From: Bacteroidales bacterium
GTDB lineage: Bacteria; Bacteroidota; Bacteroidia; Bacteroidales; FEN-979
Assembly: GCA_030681475.1 (NCBI GenBank)
Contig: JAUXWT010000063.1
Coordinates: 1-40,669 of the forward strand
Length of the DNA stretch: 40,669 nucleotides
Direction: 5' to 3'
Shown here: one piece after another, positions 1 through 8,481 of the stretch
How positions within the stretch are numbered: position 1 is the first letter of the stretch
How the letters are laid out: each line of letters opens with the position of its first letter
Notes under the pieces: model-generated
Told to the model about the DNA's origin: nothing
Seen by the model: the letters and a program-made list of their open reading frames with translations, nothing else
The model's database searches: none
Made by a program: the position numbers and the translations under genes

Positions 1-97
1 AATGCCGAAGGCATGGCATTATAATGTCACCACTTCGTGGTTTATGATGTTTGGCAAGGCCTAATTCTATAAAAATGTCAACCCTTCGGGTTTTAAA
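1..97. repeat. Array of short hairpins with GAA/TTC loops
   Basis: Three small inverted repeats with a GAA or TTC loop lie within 100 bases: ATGCCGAAGGCAT (2-14), CCACTTCGTGG (30-40) and AACCCTTCGGGTT (80-92). The last two are each preceded by AATGTCA and followed by a T-rich stretch, so they are diverged copies of one unit about 50 bases long. This is a REP-like intergenic repeat of a type common in Bacteroidota. The array may extend left of the window. No function is assigned. Confidence 0.6.
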
Positions 98-139
98 ATT
101 CAACACTTGATTCGCATTAATAAGTTATTATTATATGAT

Positions 140-231
140 CTCTGTGGCACTCTGTGTCTTCTCTGTGGTTCTCTGTGTGATAAATCATTGTTACACAGAG
201 GATCACAGAGAAGACACAGAGGATCACAGAG
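140..231. repeat. Long inverted repeat with 39-nt arms built from CTCTGTG units
   Basis: The left arm (140-178) and right arm (193-231) are near-perfect reverse complements around a 14-nt loop. The differences are confined to two 3-nt spacers between CTCTGTG units. Each arm is made of four CTCTGTG-like words, so it is repetitive internally as well. The predicted open frames crossing it are artefacts of this low-complexity palindrome. Similar CACAGAG palindromes are scattered through many Bacteroidota genomes. Their role is unknown. Confidence 0.75.
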
Positions 232-342
232 TAATATCTGACCGTTGGATATTCTATGCATCAAGAGGAAAACCTGGGGAAAAGAGGCTCCGAACCGCAA
301 TTGATTCCAGAAAAACGATCGGTATTTTTTGCTCATTTGGTT

Positions 343-508
343 GAATTGAATTGCCCCTGGCTGAAGCCAGGGGGCTGGGATTGCGCTCTACAACCGGGCT
401 TCAGCCCAAAATCCCGCATAAGAATCAATACTGACCTTTAAATTTTGGACTAAAGTCCATATTATGTGTGCATTACGGACCCCGGCCTAAAGGCCGGGGC
501 AATTCAAT
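343..508. repeat. Composite of four hairpins sharing CTGAAG/CTAAAG cores, bounded by inverted ends
   Basis: Four palindromes follow one another: CCCCTGGCTGAAGCCAGGGG (353-372), GGGCTTCAGCCC (about 395-406), TGGACTAAAGTCCA (about 446-459) and CCCCGGCCTAAAGGCCGGGG (480-499). All have a core of the form CTRAAG or its complement. The outer edges are also inverted, GAATTGCCCC on the left and GGGGCAATTC on the right, so the whole block is one symmetrical element. It resembles REP/BIME elements mobilised by RAYT transposases, but no RAYT gene is in the window. Confidence 0.65.
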
Positions 509-621
509 GATTACCTAGCAAACCGATGACTTTTGTTAGTCTTTGTAAAAATTATTAACCTTCCCCCAGATTTTCCTCTTGATCCCATTTTATCAATACG
601 AATAACTAAAAATTAAACGAC

Positions 622-834
622 ATGAAAAAAACCGGAATCATCATTATCCTGATTGGATTAGGACTCACCATTTTTACGGCCTTTACATTTTTCACCAGGG
701 AAAAAGTAGTTGATCTCGGGGCAATTGAGATTACCAGGGACAAACCACACAATCTCAATTGGTCGCCTTTGGTCGGCATTGCCGTAATGGCGGTTGGCGG
801 GGCTTTTTTATGGCAGGGTTCTAAAAGGCGGTGA
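622..834 (+). CDS. Small two-helix membrane protein
   Basis: A 70-residue protein with a membrane segment at about residues 4-24, a short exported or cytoplasmic loop of about 25 residues, a second hydrophobic segment at about 47-63 and a basic end (GSKRR). No family is recognised with certainty; small proteins of this shape are frequent in Bacteroidota stress clusters. It starts at the first ATG after an A-rich leader. No copy of the ten-fold promoter module precedes it. A -7-like GACTTTTG at 528-535 is the only weak promoter candidate. It stands alone, with about 150 bases before the next gene. Confidence 0.6.
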   Translation: MKKTGIIIILIGLGLTIFTAFTFFTREKVVDLGAIEITRDKPHNLNWSPLVGIAVMAVGGAFLWQGSKRR

Positions 835-868
835 ACAGATTGAGACGCATAAAGCATGCTTTTCTTAA

Positions 869-936
869 ATGTGTGAATCATGCAAATCTTAACCTGAATT
901 ATATAACAGATCTCCGGGCTGTGAAATCTATCTTTG
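869..936 (+). promoter_or_regulatory. Stress-box promoter module, copy 1
   Basis: ATGTGTGAAT begins at 869, ATGCAA fills the first half-site, ATATAAC the second half-site 21 bp on, and the -7 box TATCTTTG occupies 929-936. The predicted start of transcription is about 943, leaving a leader of about 40 bases before the gene at 983. It heads the long operon that contains the first AraC regulator and the hybrid kinase. Confidence 0.8.
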
Positions 937-982
937 TTATTAAATAACAACCATTTAAACAATTAACCAAATCTAATAAGTC

Positions 983-1138
983 ATGGGAAGTTTACTTTAC
1001 ATCATCGCGGTCATCCTGGTCATCGGTTGGGCAATCGGATTTTTTGCTTACAGCGCCGGTGGCATCATTCATATACTGCTGATAATTGCAATTATTGCGA
1101 TAATCTTTAGAGTTATTCAGGGAAGAAAGGTCCTGTAA
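983..1138 (+). CDS. DUF5670 / lmo0937-family small membrane protein
   Basis: A 51-residue hydrophobic peptide beginning MGSLLYIIAVILVIGWAIGF, with two membrane segments (about 4-22 and 28-44) and a short basic tail (IQGRKVL). The pattern matches the DUF5670 (lmo0937) family of about 50-residue proteins, which are often induced by envelope or general stress. The molecular role is unknown. It lies about 46 bases downstream of the -7 box of promoter copy 1 and 5 bases upstream of the AI-2E gene, so it is the first gene of that operon. A diverged relative lies at 11084. Confidence 0.75.
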   Translation: MGSLLYIIAVILVIGWAIGFFAYSAGGIIHILLIIAIIAIIFRVIQGRKVL

Positions 1139-1143
1139 ATACA

Positions 1144-2253
1144 GTGACAGATACCAAACTACAATTACCATTTTATGCCAGGGTAACAATTTTTCTGGTC
1201 GGCTCATTTGTCCTGGTGGCGATGTTATTCATTGCCCGTGGTATTATTCTTCCTATCGTTTTCGCAATCATTATCGCAACCCTGCTCCAACCTGTCGTTG
1301 ATTTTTTTGTACGGAGAAGAATCAACAGGCTGGTAGCCATCTCAATTACTTTAACGCTGGCCTTTTTAGTCATTGCTTTATTGGGCGCACTGTTATTTTC
1401 GCAGGTAAGGCGGTTTAGCGAAACATGGCCGATACTCATGGATAAATTCACCCTGATGGTCAACCAAGCCACCCTCTGGGTATCAGAGTATTTCGATATA
1501 AAGCCACGAAACATCCACAACTGGATCATAAAAACCAAAGGTGAGCTTATCAATACCAGCGGCGCTTCAATCGGGCAAACTCTGGTCACCCTTGGCAACG
1601 GGGTAATGGTCTTGGTTTTAGTACCGGTGTACACCTTTATGATATTGTACTACCGGCCCATTTTACTTGATTTTATTCGCAGGCTTTTTTCCGAAAGCCA
1701 TCAAAGTAAGGTGAGTGAAATTATTATCCAGATCAAAACGGTCATTCAACGCTACCTGGTTGGACTTGTCATCGAGGTAGTTATTGTCGCGGTATTAAAT
1801 GCCGCTGCGCTGCTGGCGCTTGGCATTCAATATGCGATCCTCCTGGGTATCATTGGGGGCGTGCTTAATATGATCCCTTACATCGGCGGTATCGTGGCCG
1901 TGGCATTGCCCATGATGGTCGCAATCGCCACCAAATCAACAGCATGGTACGCATTGTATGTTCTGGTAGCCTATTATTTCATTCAATTGATCGACAACAA
2001 CTATATTGTTCCCAAAATAGTTGCCTCAAAAGTAAAGATCAATGCCCTGTTCTCCATCATCGCGGTAATAGCCGGGAATGCATTATGGGGCATACCGGGC
2101 ATGTTTCTTTCCATACCACTCCTGGCCATTGTAAAACTAATTTTCGACCACATTGAATCCTTAAAACCATGGGGGTTTTTATTTGGCGACACCATGCCGC
2201 CAATATTGAAAATCGCACCAATTTTAGAAAAAATTATTAAAAAAACAAAATGA
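1144..2253 (+). CDS. AI-2E family transporter (permease)
   Basis: A 369-residue integral membrane protein of the AI-2E (YdiK/PerM/TqsA) family. An N-terminal pair of helices (about 12-60) is followed by a soluble stretch (about 85-145) and a C-terminal cluster of helices with glycine-rich turns such as LGIIGGVLNMIPYIGGIVA, which is the family hallmark. Length is normal. Members export small solutes or exchange Na/H; the substrate here cannot be told. The start is a GTG at 1144, which fits the tight spacing to the previous stop at 1138. Its stop overlaps the start of the GH130 gene by four bases, implying one mRNA. Confidence 0.85.
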   Translation: MTDTKLQLPFYARVTIFLVGSFVLVAMLFIARGIILPIVFAIIIATLLQPVVDFFVRRRINRLVAISITLTLAFLVIALLGALLFSQVRRFSETWPILMDKFTLMVNQATLWVSEYFDIKPRNIHNWIIKTKGELINTSGASIGQTLVTLGNGVMVLVLVPVYTFMILYYRPILLDFIRRLFSESHQSKVSEIIIQIKTVIQRYLVGLVIEVVIVAVLNAAALLALGIQYAILLGIIGGVLNMIPYIGGIVAVALPMMVAIATKSTAWYALYVLVAYYFIQLIDNNYIVPKIVASKVKINALFSIIAVIAGNALWGIPGMFLSIPLLAIVKLIFDHIESLKPWGFLFGDTMPPILKIAPILEKIIKKTK

Positions 2254-3296
2254 TAGCAGTTACAAAAACGGGAATTTTATTAACTCCCCGGGTCCTGGAT
2301 TTCGAACGCGAAGGAGTACTTAATCCTGCCATAATGCGCGAAGGCGACAGCGTTCATATTTATTACCGGGCTGTGAGGAAGGGAAATTTCTCGACCATTG
2401 GTTATTGCAGGCTGGATGGTCCGCTTACGGTAGCCGAGCGATGGGACAAGCCTTTCATGGTACCGGAGTTCGAATATGAATCACAGGGTGTTGAAGATGC
2501 ACGGATCGTAAAGATAGAAGATTTGTATTATCTGACCTATACAGGGTACGATGGCACAAATGCACGCGGAGCATTAGCCACTTCAAAGGATTTAATGCAT
2601 TTTAAAAAGCATGGGATCATCGTTCCTCCCATTACCTATGCAGAATTTGTGGACTTGGCTGAATCATCCGGGAAAGTGAATGAAAATTACTATCGCAATC
2701 ATAAATTCTATTACCAGAATGCAGATCCTGATAAAAAAATTATGTTGTGGGATAAAAATGTCATGTTCTTTCCACGGAAGATCAGAGATAAATTAGTGTT
2801 TCTTCACCGTATCAGGCCTGGCATTCAAATTGTTTTTGTAAATAGCCTGAAGGAAATCACCAGGGAATTTTGGGACAATTACTTTCTCAACATGGAGAAA
2901 AATATCATTATGGATCCTGTTTTTCCGCATGAGTCAAATTATATTGGCGGCGGTTGTCCCCCGATCGAAACAGAACACGGTTGGTTGCTCATTTATCATG
3001 GCGTGCAGGAAACCAAAAAAGGACGTGTGTATTCTGCCTGCGCCGCCTTGCTCGATTTAAATGATCCTGCATTAGAGATCGCACGGTTGCCCTATGCGTT
3101 GTTCTCGCCTGAATATGAGTGGGAACTGACAGGCGAAGTCAATAACGTATGTTTCCCGACAGGAACCGCATTGTTTGGAGATACGCTGTTTATCTATTAT
3201 GGGGCTGCCGACAGCCTCATCGCCTGTGCTTCGGTGAAATTAACGGAGTTGCTGGCAGAATTGTTGACTTATACTAAGAAAAATGATAAAAAATAA
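2250..3296 (+). CDS. GH130 family beta-mannoside phosphorylase/mannosidase-like protein
   Basis: A 348-residue protein of glycoside hydrolase family 130 (five-bladed propeller). Seen: IYYRAVRKG (37-45), GVEDAR (80-85) with the expected catalytic Asp83, LTYTGYDG, GGCPPIE followed by WLLIYHGV, and a late FPTGTALFGDTLFIYYGAAD. Family members phosphorolyse or hydrolyse beta-mannosides, usually beta-1,4 or beta-1,2 linkages, in the cytoplasm. No signal peptide is seen. It overlaps the permease gene upstream and the glycosyltransferase gene downstream by 14 bases. Such pairing of GH130 with a GT4 enzyme suggests making and recycling of a mannose-containing oligosaccharide; the exact sugar is inference. 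Confidence 0.85.
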   Translation: MIAVTKTGILLTPRVLDFEREGVLNPAIMREGDSVHIYYRAVRKGNFSTIGYCRLDGPLTVAERWDKPFMVPEFEYESQGVEDARIVKIEDLYYLTYTGYDGTNARGALATSKDLMHFKKHGIIVPPITYAEFVDLAESSGKVNENYYRNHKFYYQNADPDKKIMLWDKNVMFFPRKIRDKLVFLHRIRPGIQIVFVNSLKEITREFWDNYFLNMEKNIIMDPVFPHESNYIGGGCPPIETEHGWLLIYHGVQETKKGRVYSACAALLDLNDPALEIARLPYALFSPEYEWELTGEVNNVCFPTGTALFGDTLFIYYGAADSLIACASVKLTELLAELLTYTKKNDKK

Positions 3297-5610
3297 TGTT
3301 TCCGGTAAACCGGCCGAAGTCTTGTTTATTACTTCATATCCTCCAAGGGAATGCGGTATTGCAACCTATTCCCAGGATTTGATCACCGCGATAAATAATA
3401 AATTCAGCAATTCATTTTCCATTCAGGTTTGCGCCCTGGAATCAAATGGTACTACATTTCCTTATCCGGGCGAAGTAAAATATAAACTAAAGACTTCATT
3501 GGCAAGGGACTATGAAATATTGGCCACCAGCATCAACAAAGACGATGACATTGAAATCGTTCTGATCCAGCATGAGTTCGGCTTCTTTCATAATCAGGAA
3601 CTTGCATTCCTGAAATTTTTATATTCACTTTCAAAGCCGGTGGCCATTGTTTTTCACACGGTACTGCCTCATCCCGATGAACACTTAAAGTCCAAAATAC
3701 AGATTATTGAGGCAATTTGCGAATCAGTCATTGTAATGACCCGGAACTCAGCCGAGATTTTAAAGAATGATTACGGTCTGTCGTGTCAAAAAATATCCGT
3801 GATCGCACATGGTACCCACCTGGTTCCCCATTTAAGTGCAACGTTGTTAAAAACCAAATATGGCCTTAAAAACCGGAAAGTCCTCACAACTTTTGGCCTC
3901 CTTAGTTCGGGAAAGAGCATTGAAACCACATTGAATGCGTTGCCGGCCATAATCAAGACCAACCCTGACGTTGTATTTCTGGCCATTGGTAAAACCCATC
4001 CCGAGGTGGTGAAATCAGACGGCGAAAAATACAGAGAAATGCTCATTGAGAAGGTGAAACAGTATGCACTGGAAGAGCATGTGATATTTATCAACAACTA
4101 TCTGTCATTACCGGATCTGCTTGAATATTTGCAGTTGACGGATATATACCTGTTTACTGCCAGCGATCCGAACCAGGCTGTGAGCGGTACATTTGTCTAT
4201 GCCATGAGCTGCGCCTGTCCCATCATTTCCACCCCTATTCCACACGCTAAAGAATTATTGACTGAAGATACCGGAATTATTTTTGATTTTCGGAATTCAC
4301 AGCAACTGGCCGATGGAGTCATCAGGCTACTCAATGATAAACCATTGCGGCAGAATCTCAGCTCAAATACCCTGGAAAAAATTGTTTCCTCGGCCTGGGA
4401 AAATTCTGCCGTGGCACATGCCATGGTATTCAAAAAAATTGCCGGCGATAAAATCACCCTAAAATATGATCTCCCGGCAATCAACCTGGACCACATGAAA
4501 CATATGACAACCGGTGCCGGTATCATTCAGTTTTCAAAGATCAATCAACCGGACATAAGGTCCGGTTATACCCTGGATGATAATGCCCGGGCCCTGGTCA
4601 CCTCATGCATGTATTTTAAAATGACCGGTGATACAACATGTATCAGTGAAATAGAGAAATATTTCCGTTTCATTAAATACTGTATGCAGCCTGAAGGCCA
4701 CTTTTTAAATTATGTCGATAAGGAAAACAACTTTACTTCCCAAAACGAGACCACCAACCTGGATGATGCCAATGGAAGGGCGGTTTGGGCATTGGGATAC
4801 TTGATATCAATGAAGAGTATGTTGCCATTGGAAATCATTTCAGAGGCAGAAGTACTCATCGGGAAATCCCTGCTACGGATCGGAACTGTGCATTCCACAC
4901 GTGCCATGGCATTCGCGATAAAAGGATTGTACTACTATCAAAGCGCAATAAAGTCTCCTGAAAATCTTGTACTTATAAGAACATTCGCTGATCGCCTGGT
5001 TCAGATGTACAGGCATGAATCGGGCGAAGGCTGGAATTGGTTCGAAGGATACCTTACCTATGCCAACAGCATATTGCCCGAGAGCATGTTATATGCCTGG
5101 TTGCTGACCAGGGAACTAATTTATAAAGACATTGCCATTGCCTCTTTGGCCTTTTTGTTATCGCAAATTTTTAATGAAAACGGGATCGAAGTAATCTCCA
5201 ATAAAAACTGGCTTCAAAAGGGACAGGTAGCAGGTCGTTTTGGAGAACAACCCATTGATGTGGCATATACCATCATGACATTAAGTAAATTTTATGCTGT
5301 CCTGTTGAACGAAAATTACCGCTTGAAAATGGAAATTGCATTCAACTGGTTTCTTGGGAAAAACCGTCTGCATCAAATCATTTACAATCCATGCACCGGC
5401 GGATGTTACGACGGGCTCGAGGAGACACATGTAAACCTCAACCAGGGAGCAGAGTCAACGTTAAGTTACCTGATGGCAAGATTAACCCTGGAGAAGTACC
5501 ATCGGTCAGAAAATCCGGTCATGGGTCATTCGCGACATCATTTCAGGGTGCATACGAAAGAACGGCAATTTATCTATTCATCAAATATTAAAAAACAACC
5601 GGCTGTTTGA
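3283..5610 (+). CDS. GT4-type glycosyltransferase fused to a C-terminal alpha-toroid-like domain
   Basis: A 775-residue two-part protein. Residues about 10-390 look like a GT-B glycosyltransferase of family 4: an N-terminal YPPRECGIATYSQDL motif, HEFGFF, and the donor-binding region ASDPNQAVSGTFVYAMSCA followed by PIIST. Residues about 400-750 are a helical domain with LDDNARAL, a long run of paired helices, WNWFEGYLTYANSILPESM and AEST, resembling the (alpha/alpha)6 folds of glycan-acting enzymes. Such fusions next to GH130 are recurrent. The likely role is building a mannose- or glucose-containing glycan under stress; the product is unknown. Its stop overlaps the AraC gene start (TTGA). Confidence 0.8.
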   Translation: MIKNNVSGKPAEVLFITSYPPRECGIATYSQDLITAINNKFSNSFSIQVCALESNGTTFPYPGEVKYKLKTSLARDYEILATSINKDDDIEIVLIQHEFGFFHNQELAFLKFLYSLSKPVAIVFHTVLPHPDEHLKSKIQIIEAICESVIVMTRNSAEILKNDYGLSCQKISVIAHGTHLVPHLSATLLKTKYGLKNRKVLTTFGLLSSGKSIETTLNALPAIIKTNPDVVFLAIGKTHPEVVKSDGEKYREMLIEKVKQYALEEHVIFINNYLSLPDLLEYLQLTDIYLFTASDPNQAVSGTFVYAMSCACPIISTPIPHAKELLTEDTGIIFDFRNSQQLADGVIRLLNDKPLRQNLSSNTLEKIVSSAWENSAVAHAMVFKKIAGDKITLKYDLPAINLDHMKHMTTGAGIIQFSKINQPDIRSGYTLDDNARALVTSCMYFKMTGDTTCISEIEKYFRFIKYCMQPEGHFLNYVDKENNFTSQNETTNLDDANGRAVWALGYLISMKSMLPLEIISEAEVLIGKSLLRIGTVHSTRAMAFAIKGLYYYQSAIKSPENLVLIRTFADRLVQMYRHESGEGWNWFEGYLTYANSILPESMLYAWLLTRELIYKDIAIASLAFLLSQIFNENGIEVISNKNWLQKGQVAGRFGEQPIDVAYTIMTLSKFYAVLLNENYRLKMEIAFNWFLGKNRLHQIIYNPCTGGCYDGLEETHVNLNQGAESTLSYLMARLTLEKYHRSENPVMGHSRHHFRVHTKERQFIYSSNIKKQPAV

Positions 5611-6167
5611 AAATTTTTATCAAATACATGGTAAGCGCACGTTGCAAAGCAGAGGTAAAGGCAGCATTGAAGGAACTTGGCCTGCATTACATTGTTGTTG
5701 ACCTGGGTGAGGTTGAAATCATGGAAACTTTATCTCAGGAGCAACGGGATCGGCTGAAGATGGCCCTGCATACTTCCGGCCTCGAATTAATGGATGACAA
5801 ACGGGCTGTTTTGATTGAAAAAATAAAGAATGCCATCATTGAAATGGTTCATTATTCAGAAGAAATGATCAAGGTCAACTTCTCTGATTATTTAAGTGAA
5901 AAATTAAATCACGATTATACATACCTGTCCAACCTGTTTTCAGAAGTGCAGGGAACCACCATCGAACATTTCATGATCGCTCATAAAGTTGAACGGATCA
6001 AAGAACTGATCATTTATGATGAATTAAACATTTCGCAAATTGCCTGGAAATTGAATTACAGCAGTGTAGCGCATTTGTCGAATCAATTTAAAAAGGCCAC
6101 CGGATTGGCCCCTTCGAAATTCAGGCAATTGAAGGAAAAAAGGCGTCAACCGATCGAAGAAATATGA
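5607..6167 (+). CDS. AraC-family transcriptional regulator, copy 1 (candidate activator of the module)
   Basis: A 186-residue protein with an N-terminal helical/mixed region (1-95) and a C-terminal AraC/XylS DNA-binding domain (about 95-175). The second helix-turn-helix contains ELNISQIAWKLNYSSVAHLS followed by QFKKATGLAPSKFR, the AraC signature. There is no cupin sensor domain, so the signal probably arrives through a partner. The start is a TTG overlapping the previous stop. It is chosen because the paralogue at 33846 has exactly the same length from an ATG at the aligned position; ATG at 5628 is the alternative. Being inside the operon driven by promoter copy 1, it may activate itself. The hybrid kinase follows 34 bases downstream. 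Confidence 0.9.
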   Translation: MKIFIKYMVSARCKAEVKAALKELGLHYIVVDLGEVEIMETLSQEQRDRLKMALHTSGLELMDDKRAVLIEKIKNAIIEMVHYSEEMIKVNFSDYLSEKLNHDYTYLSNLFSEVQGTTIEHFMIAHKVERIKELIIYDELNISQIAWKLNYSSVAHLSNQFKKATGLAPSKFRQLKEKRRQPIEEI

Positions 6168-6201
6168 AAATAAATTTATTAACAGGGGAAATAAACAGGA
6201 T

Positions 6202-8481
6202 ATGGCCAGAATAATAGCACCGGATGAATTGATCTCAGCCCGCAAAGAAGCTGCCTTTCAGATGAAAGAGAACAGGAGACTCGAAAAAGAATTGTTCCAG
6301 GCCCATAAAGAACTTGCCTTTCAGAAGAAGGAGAAAGGTAAACGGGCTGATGAATTGGGTATTGCCAATATTGAACTTGCCTTTCAGAAGAAGGAGAAAG
6401 GTAAAAGGGCTGCTGAATTGGGTATTGCCAATATTGAACTTGCTTTCCAGGATATCGAGAAAGGGAAACGGGCTGCCGAATTAATCATTGCCAACTATGC
6501 CCGCAGCCTGATAGAAGCCAGCCTTGACCCGTTGGTAACCATCAATACGGAAGGCAAGATCACCGATATGAATGAAGCATCGGAAACCATTACCGGATTG
6601 ACACGGCAGGAACTCACTGGTACTGACTTCTTCGATTATTTTACGGAACAGCAGCTTGCCCGGGAAGTTTACCAGGAAGTGTTTGCAAAAGGATCGGTTG
6701 CCGACTCGCCGCTGACGCTTCGCCACAAGGGTGGCAAACTTACCGATGTGTTGTTCAATGGCTCTGTGTATAAGGATGACCTGGGGCAGGTATTGGGCGT
6801 AGTGATCGTTGCCCGGGATGTTACAGCTCAAAAGCGGATTGAAACGGAATTGAAAGAGGCCACCATACTTGCCAAACTGGCAACCGGCATTGCTGAAGAG
6901 GCACAGATTAAAGCTGAAGATTCCGCACGAATAGCAGTGAACGCAGTGAAAGCAAAACAGCAGTTTTTATCAAACATGAGCCACGAAATCCGCACCCCGA
7001 TGAATGCAATTATCGGGTTTACAAAAGTGCTAATGAAGACAGATATGTCATCGAGGCAAAGAGAATATCTTACCGCCATAAAATTGAGCGGTGATGCTTT
7101 GATCGTGCTCATTAACGACATACTTGACCTTGCCAAGGTGGATGCCGGCAAAATGATATTCGAGCAAACCCCTTTTAAAATGGCACAATCAATTTCTGCC
7201 ATGCTTCATTTGTTTGCGACTAAAATCCAGGAAAAGAATTTAGCGCTGGTTAAAGACTATGACAAAAGAATCCCTGAGGTGCTGGTTGGGGACCCGGTGC
7301 GTTTGCACCAGGTCATATTAAACCTGGTAAGCAATGCGGTCAAATTTACGACAAAAGGAAAAATTACGGTAAGAGTCCGTTTACTATCTGAAGATGAGGA
7401 AAAAGTCTCCATTGAATTTGCCGTATCGGATACCGGCATCGGGATACCGGAAAATAAAATAGAAAAGATATTTGAAAATTTCCAGCAGGCCACCAGCGGA
7501 ACTTCAAGGCTGTACGGGGGAACGGGCTTAGGGCTTTCCATCGTTAAACAACTGATTGAACCACAAGGCGGCACCATACATGTATTGAGTAAAGTTGACG
7601 AGGGATCTACTTTCAGTTTTATTTTGAGTTTTCTGAAAACGAATGTGGTAGTTGAATCAGACGAAGACCCGAAAATAGTGGCGCTGGATACGGAAATTAA
7701 AAACATCAAGATACTGGTTGTCGAAGACATTCCACTCAATCAATTGCTCATGAAAACACTCCTTGATGATTTCGGATTTGAGCGGGATATTGCTTCAAAC
7801 GGGAAAATAGCCATTGAATTTCTGCAGAACAAATCTTATGATATTATTCTGATGGACTTGCAAATGCCAGAAATGAACGGGTTTGAAGCGACTGATTACA
7901 TACGCAACACGATGAACTCCAAAATCCCGATCATCGCATTAACTGCTGACGTTACCACAGTCGATCTGGCAAAATGCAGAGCTGTGGGTATGAACGACTA
8001 TCTTGCAAAACCGGTTGACGAAAGATTATTGTTCAGTAAAATAGTCGGCCTGGTTAAAAAGCCGACACGTTCAAAATACAATGAACAGGATGGGAATGCG
8101 GACAACGGAGGAAAAAAGTCAAAATGCACTGACCTTGATTATCTGATGCAGCGTACAAAATCCAATCCGGCGCTGATGATGGAAATGATCTCACTTTACC
8201 TCGAACAAACACCGCCTTTGATCAGTACCATGAAACGGAGTTTTCACGATAAGGATTGGAATTCACTACACTCGGCAGTACATAAAATGATTCCGTCATT
8301 TTCAATCATGGGTATAAGCCCGGATTTTGAAAACATGGCAAAAAAAATTCAGGAATACGCTGTCTCACAGCAACAAACAGTTGGAATACAAAACCTGGTA
8401 TTGCAGATTGAAAATGTTTGTACCCAGGCATGCATGGAATTAGAGGCAGAGTTTGCCAAAATAAAAAGCGCCAACAAATGA
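6202..8481 (+). CDS. Hybrid sensor histidine kinase (coiled coil-PAS-HisKA-HATPase-REC-HPt)
   Basis: A 759-residue cytoplasmic kinase with no membrane segment. Order: a charged coiled coil with three 21-residue repeats (about 37-99), a PAS domain (about 100-215), HisKA with phosphoacceptor His261 in SHEIRTPMNAIIGF, HATPase with NLVSNAVKF, DTGIGIP and GGTGLGLSI, a receiver with Asp552 in LMDLQMPEMNGFEA and Lys603, and an HPt domain with His694 in SAVHKMIPSFSIMG. All phosphotransfer residues are present, so a full phosphorelay is possible. Its stop overlaps the start of a single-domain response regulator (ATGA). The signal is unknown. Position beside the AraC gene suggests it feeds the same stress response. 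Confidence 0.92.
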   Translation: MARIIAPDELISARKEAAFQMKENRRLEKELFQAHKELAFQKKEKGKRADELGIANIELAFQKKEKGKRAAELGIANIELAFQDIEKGKRAAELIIANYARSLIEASLDPLVTINTEGKITDMNEASETITGLTRQELTGTDFFDYFTEQQLAREVYQEVFAKGSVADSPLTLRHKGGKLTDVLFNGSVYKDDLGQVLGVVIVARDVTAQKRIETELKEATILAKLATGIAEEAQIKAEDSARIAVNAVKAKQQFLSNMSHEIRTPMNAIIGFTKVLMKTDMSSRQREYLTAIKLSGDALIVLINDILDLAKVDAGKMIFEQTPFKMAQSISAMLHLFATKIQEKNLALVKDYDKRIPEVLVGDPVRLHQVILNLVSNAVKFTTKGKITVRVRLLSEDEEKVSIEFAVSDTGIGIPENKIEKIFENFQQATSGTSRLYGGTGLGLSIVKQLIEPQGGTIHVLSKVDEGSTFSFILSFLKTNVVVESDEDPKIVALDTEIKNIKILVVEDIPLNQLLMKTLLDDFGFERDIASNGKIAIEFLQNKSYDIILMDLQMPEMNGFEATDYIRNTMNSKIPIIALTADVTTVDLAKCRAVGMNDYLAKPVDERLLFSKIVGLVKKPTRSKYNEQDGNADNGGKKSKCTDLDYLMQRTKSNPALMMEMISLYLEQTPPLISTMKRSFHDKDWNSLHSAVHKMIPSFSIMGISPDFENMAKKIQEYAVSQQQTVGIQNLVLQIENVCTQACMELEAEFAKIKSANK
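6310..6498 (+). repeat. Three tandem 63-bp repeats inside the kinase gene
   Basis: Copies start at 6310, 6373 and 6436, each beginning GAACTTGCCTTTCAG or a near match. The first two are almost identical in DNA; the third has diverged. They encode 21-residue coiled-coil units of the form ELAFQKKEKGKRA plus ELGIANI. Being in frame and a multiple of three, they can expand or shrink without breaking the gene and would change the length of the coiled coil ahead of the PAS domain. Confidence 0.9.

Noticed and set aside
140-344. Open reading frames on both strands over 100-441
   Set aside because: They read through palindromic low-complexity repeats (LCDPLC-type peptides) and have no coding character.
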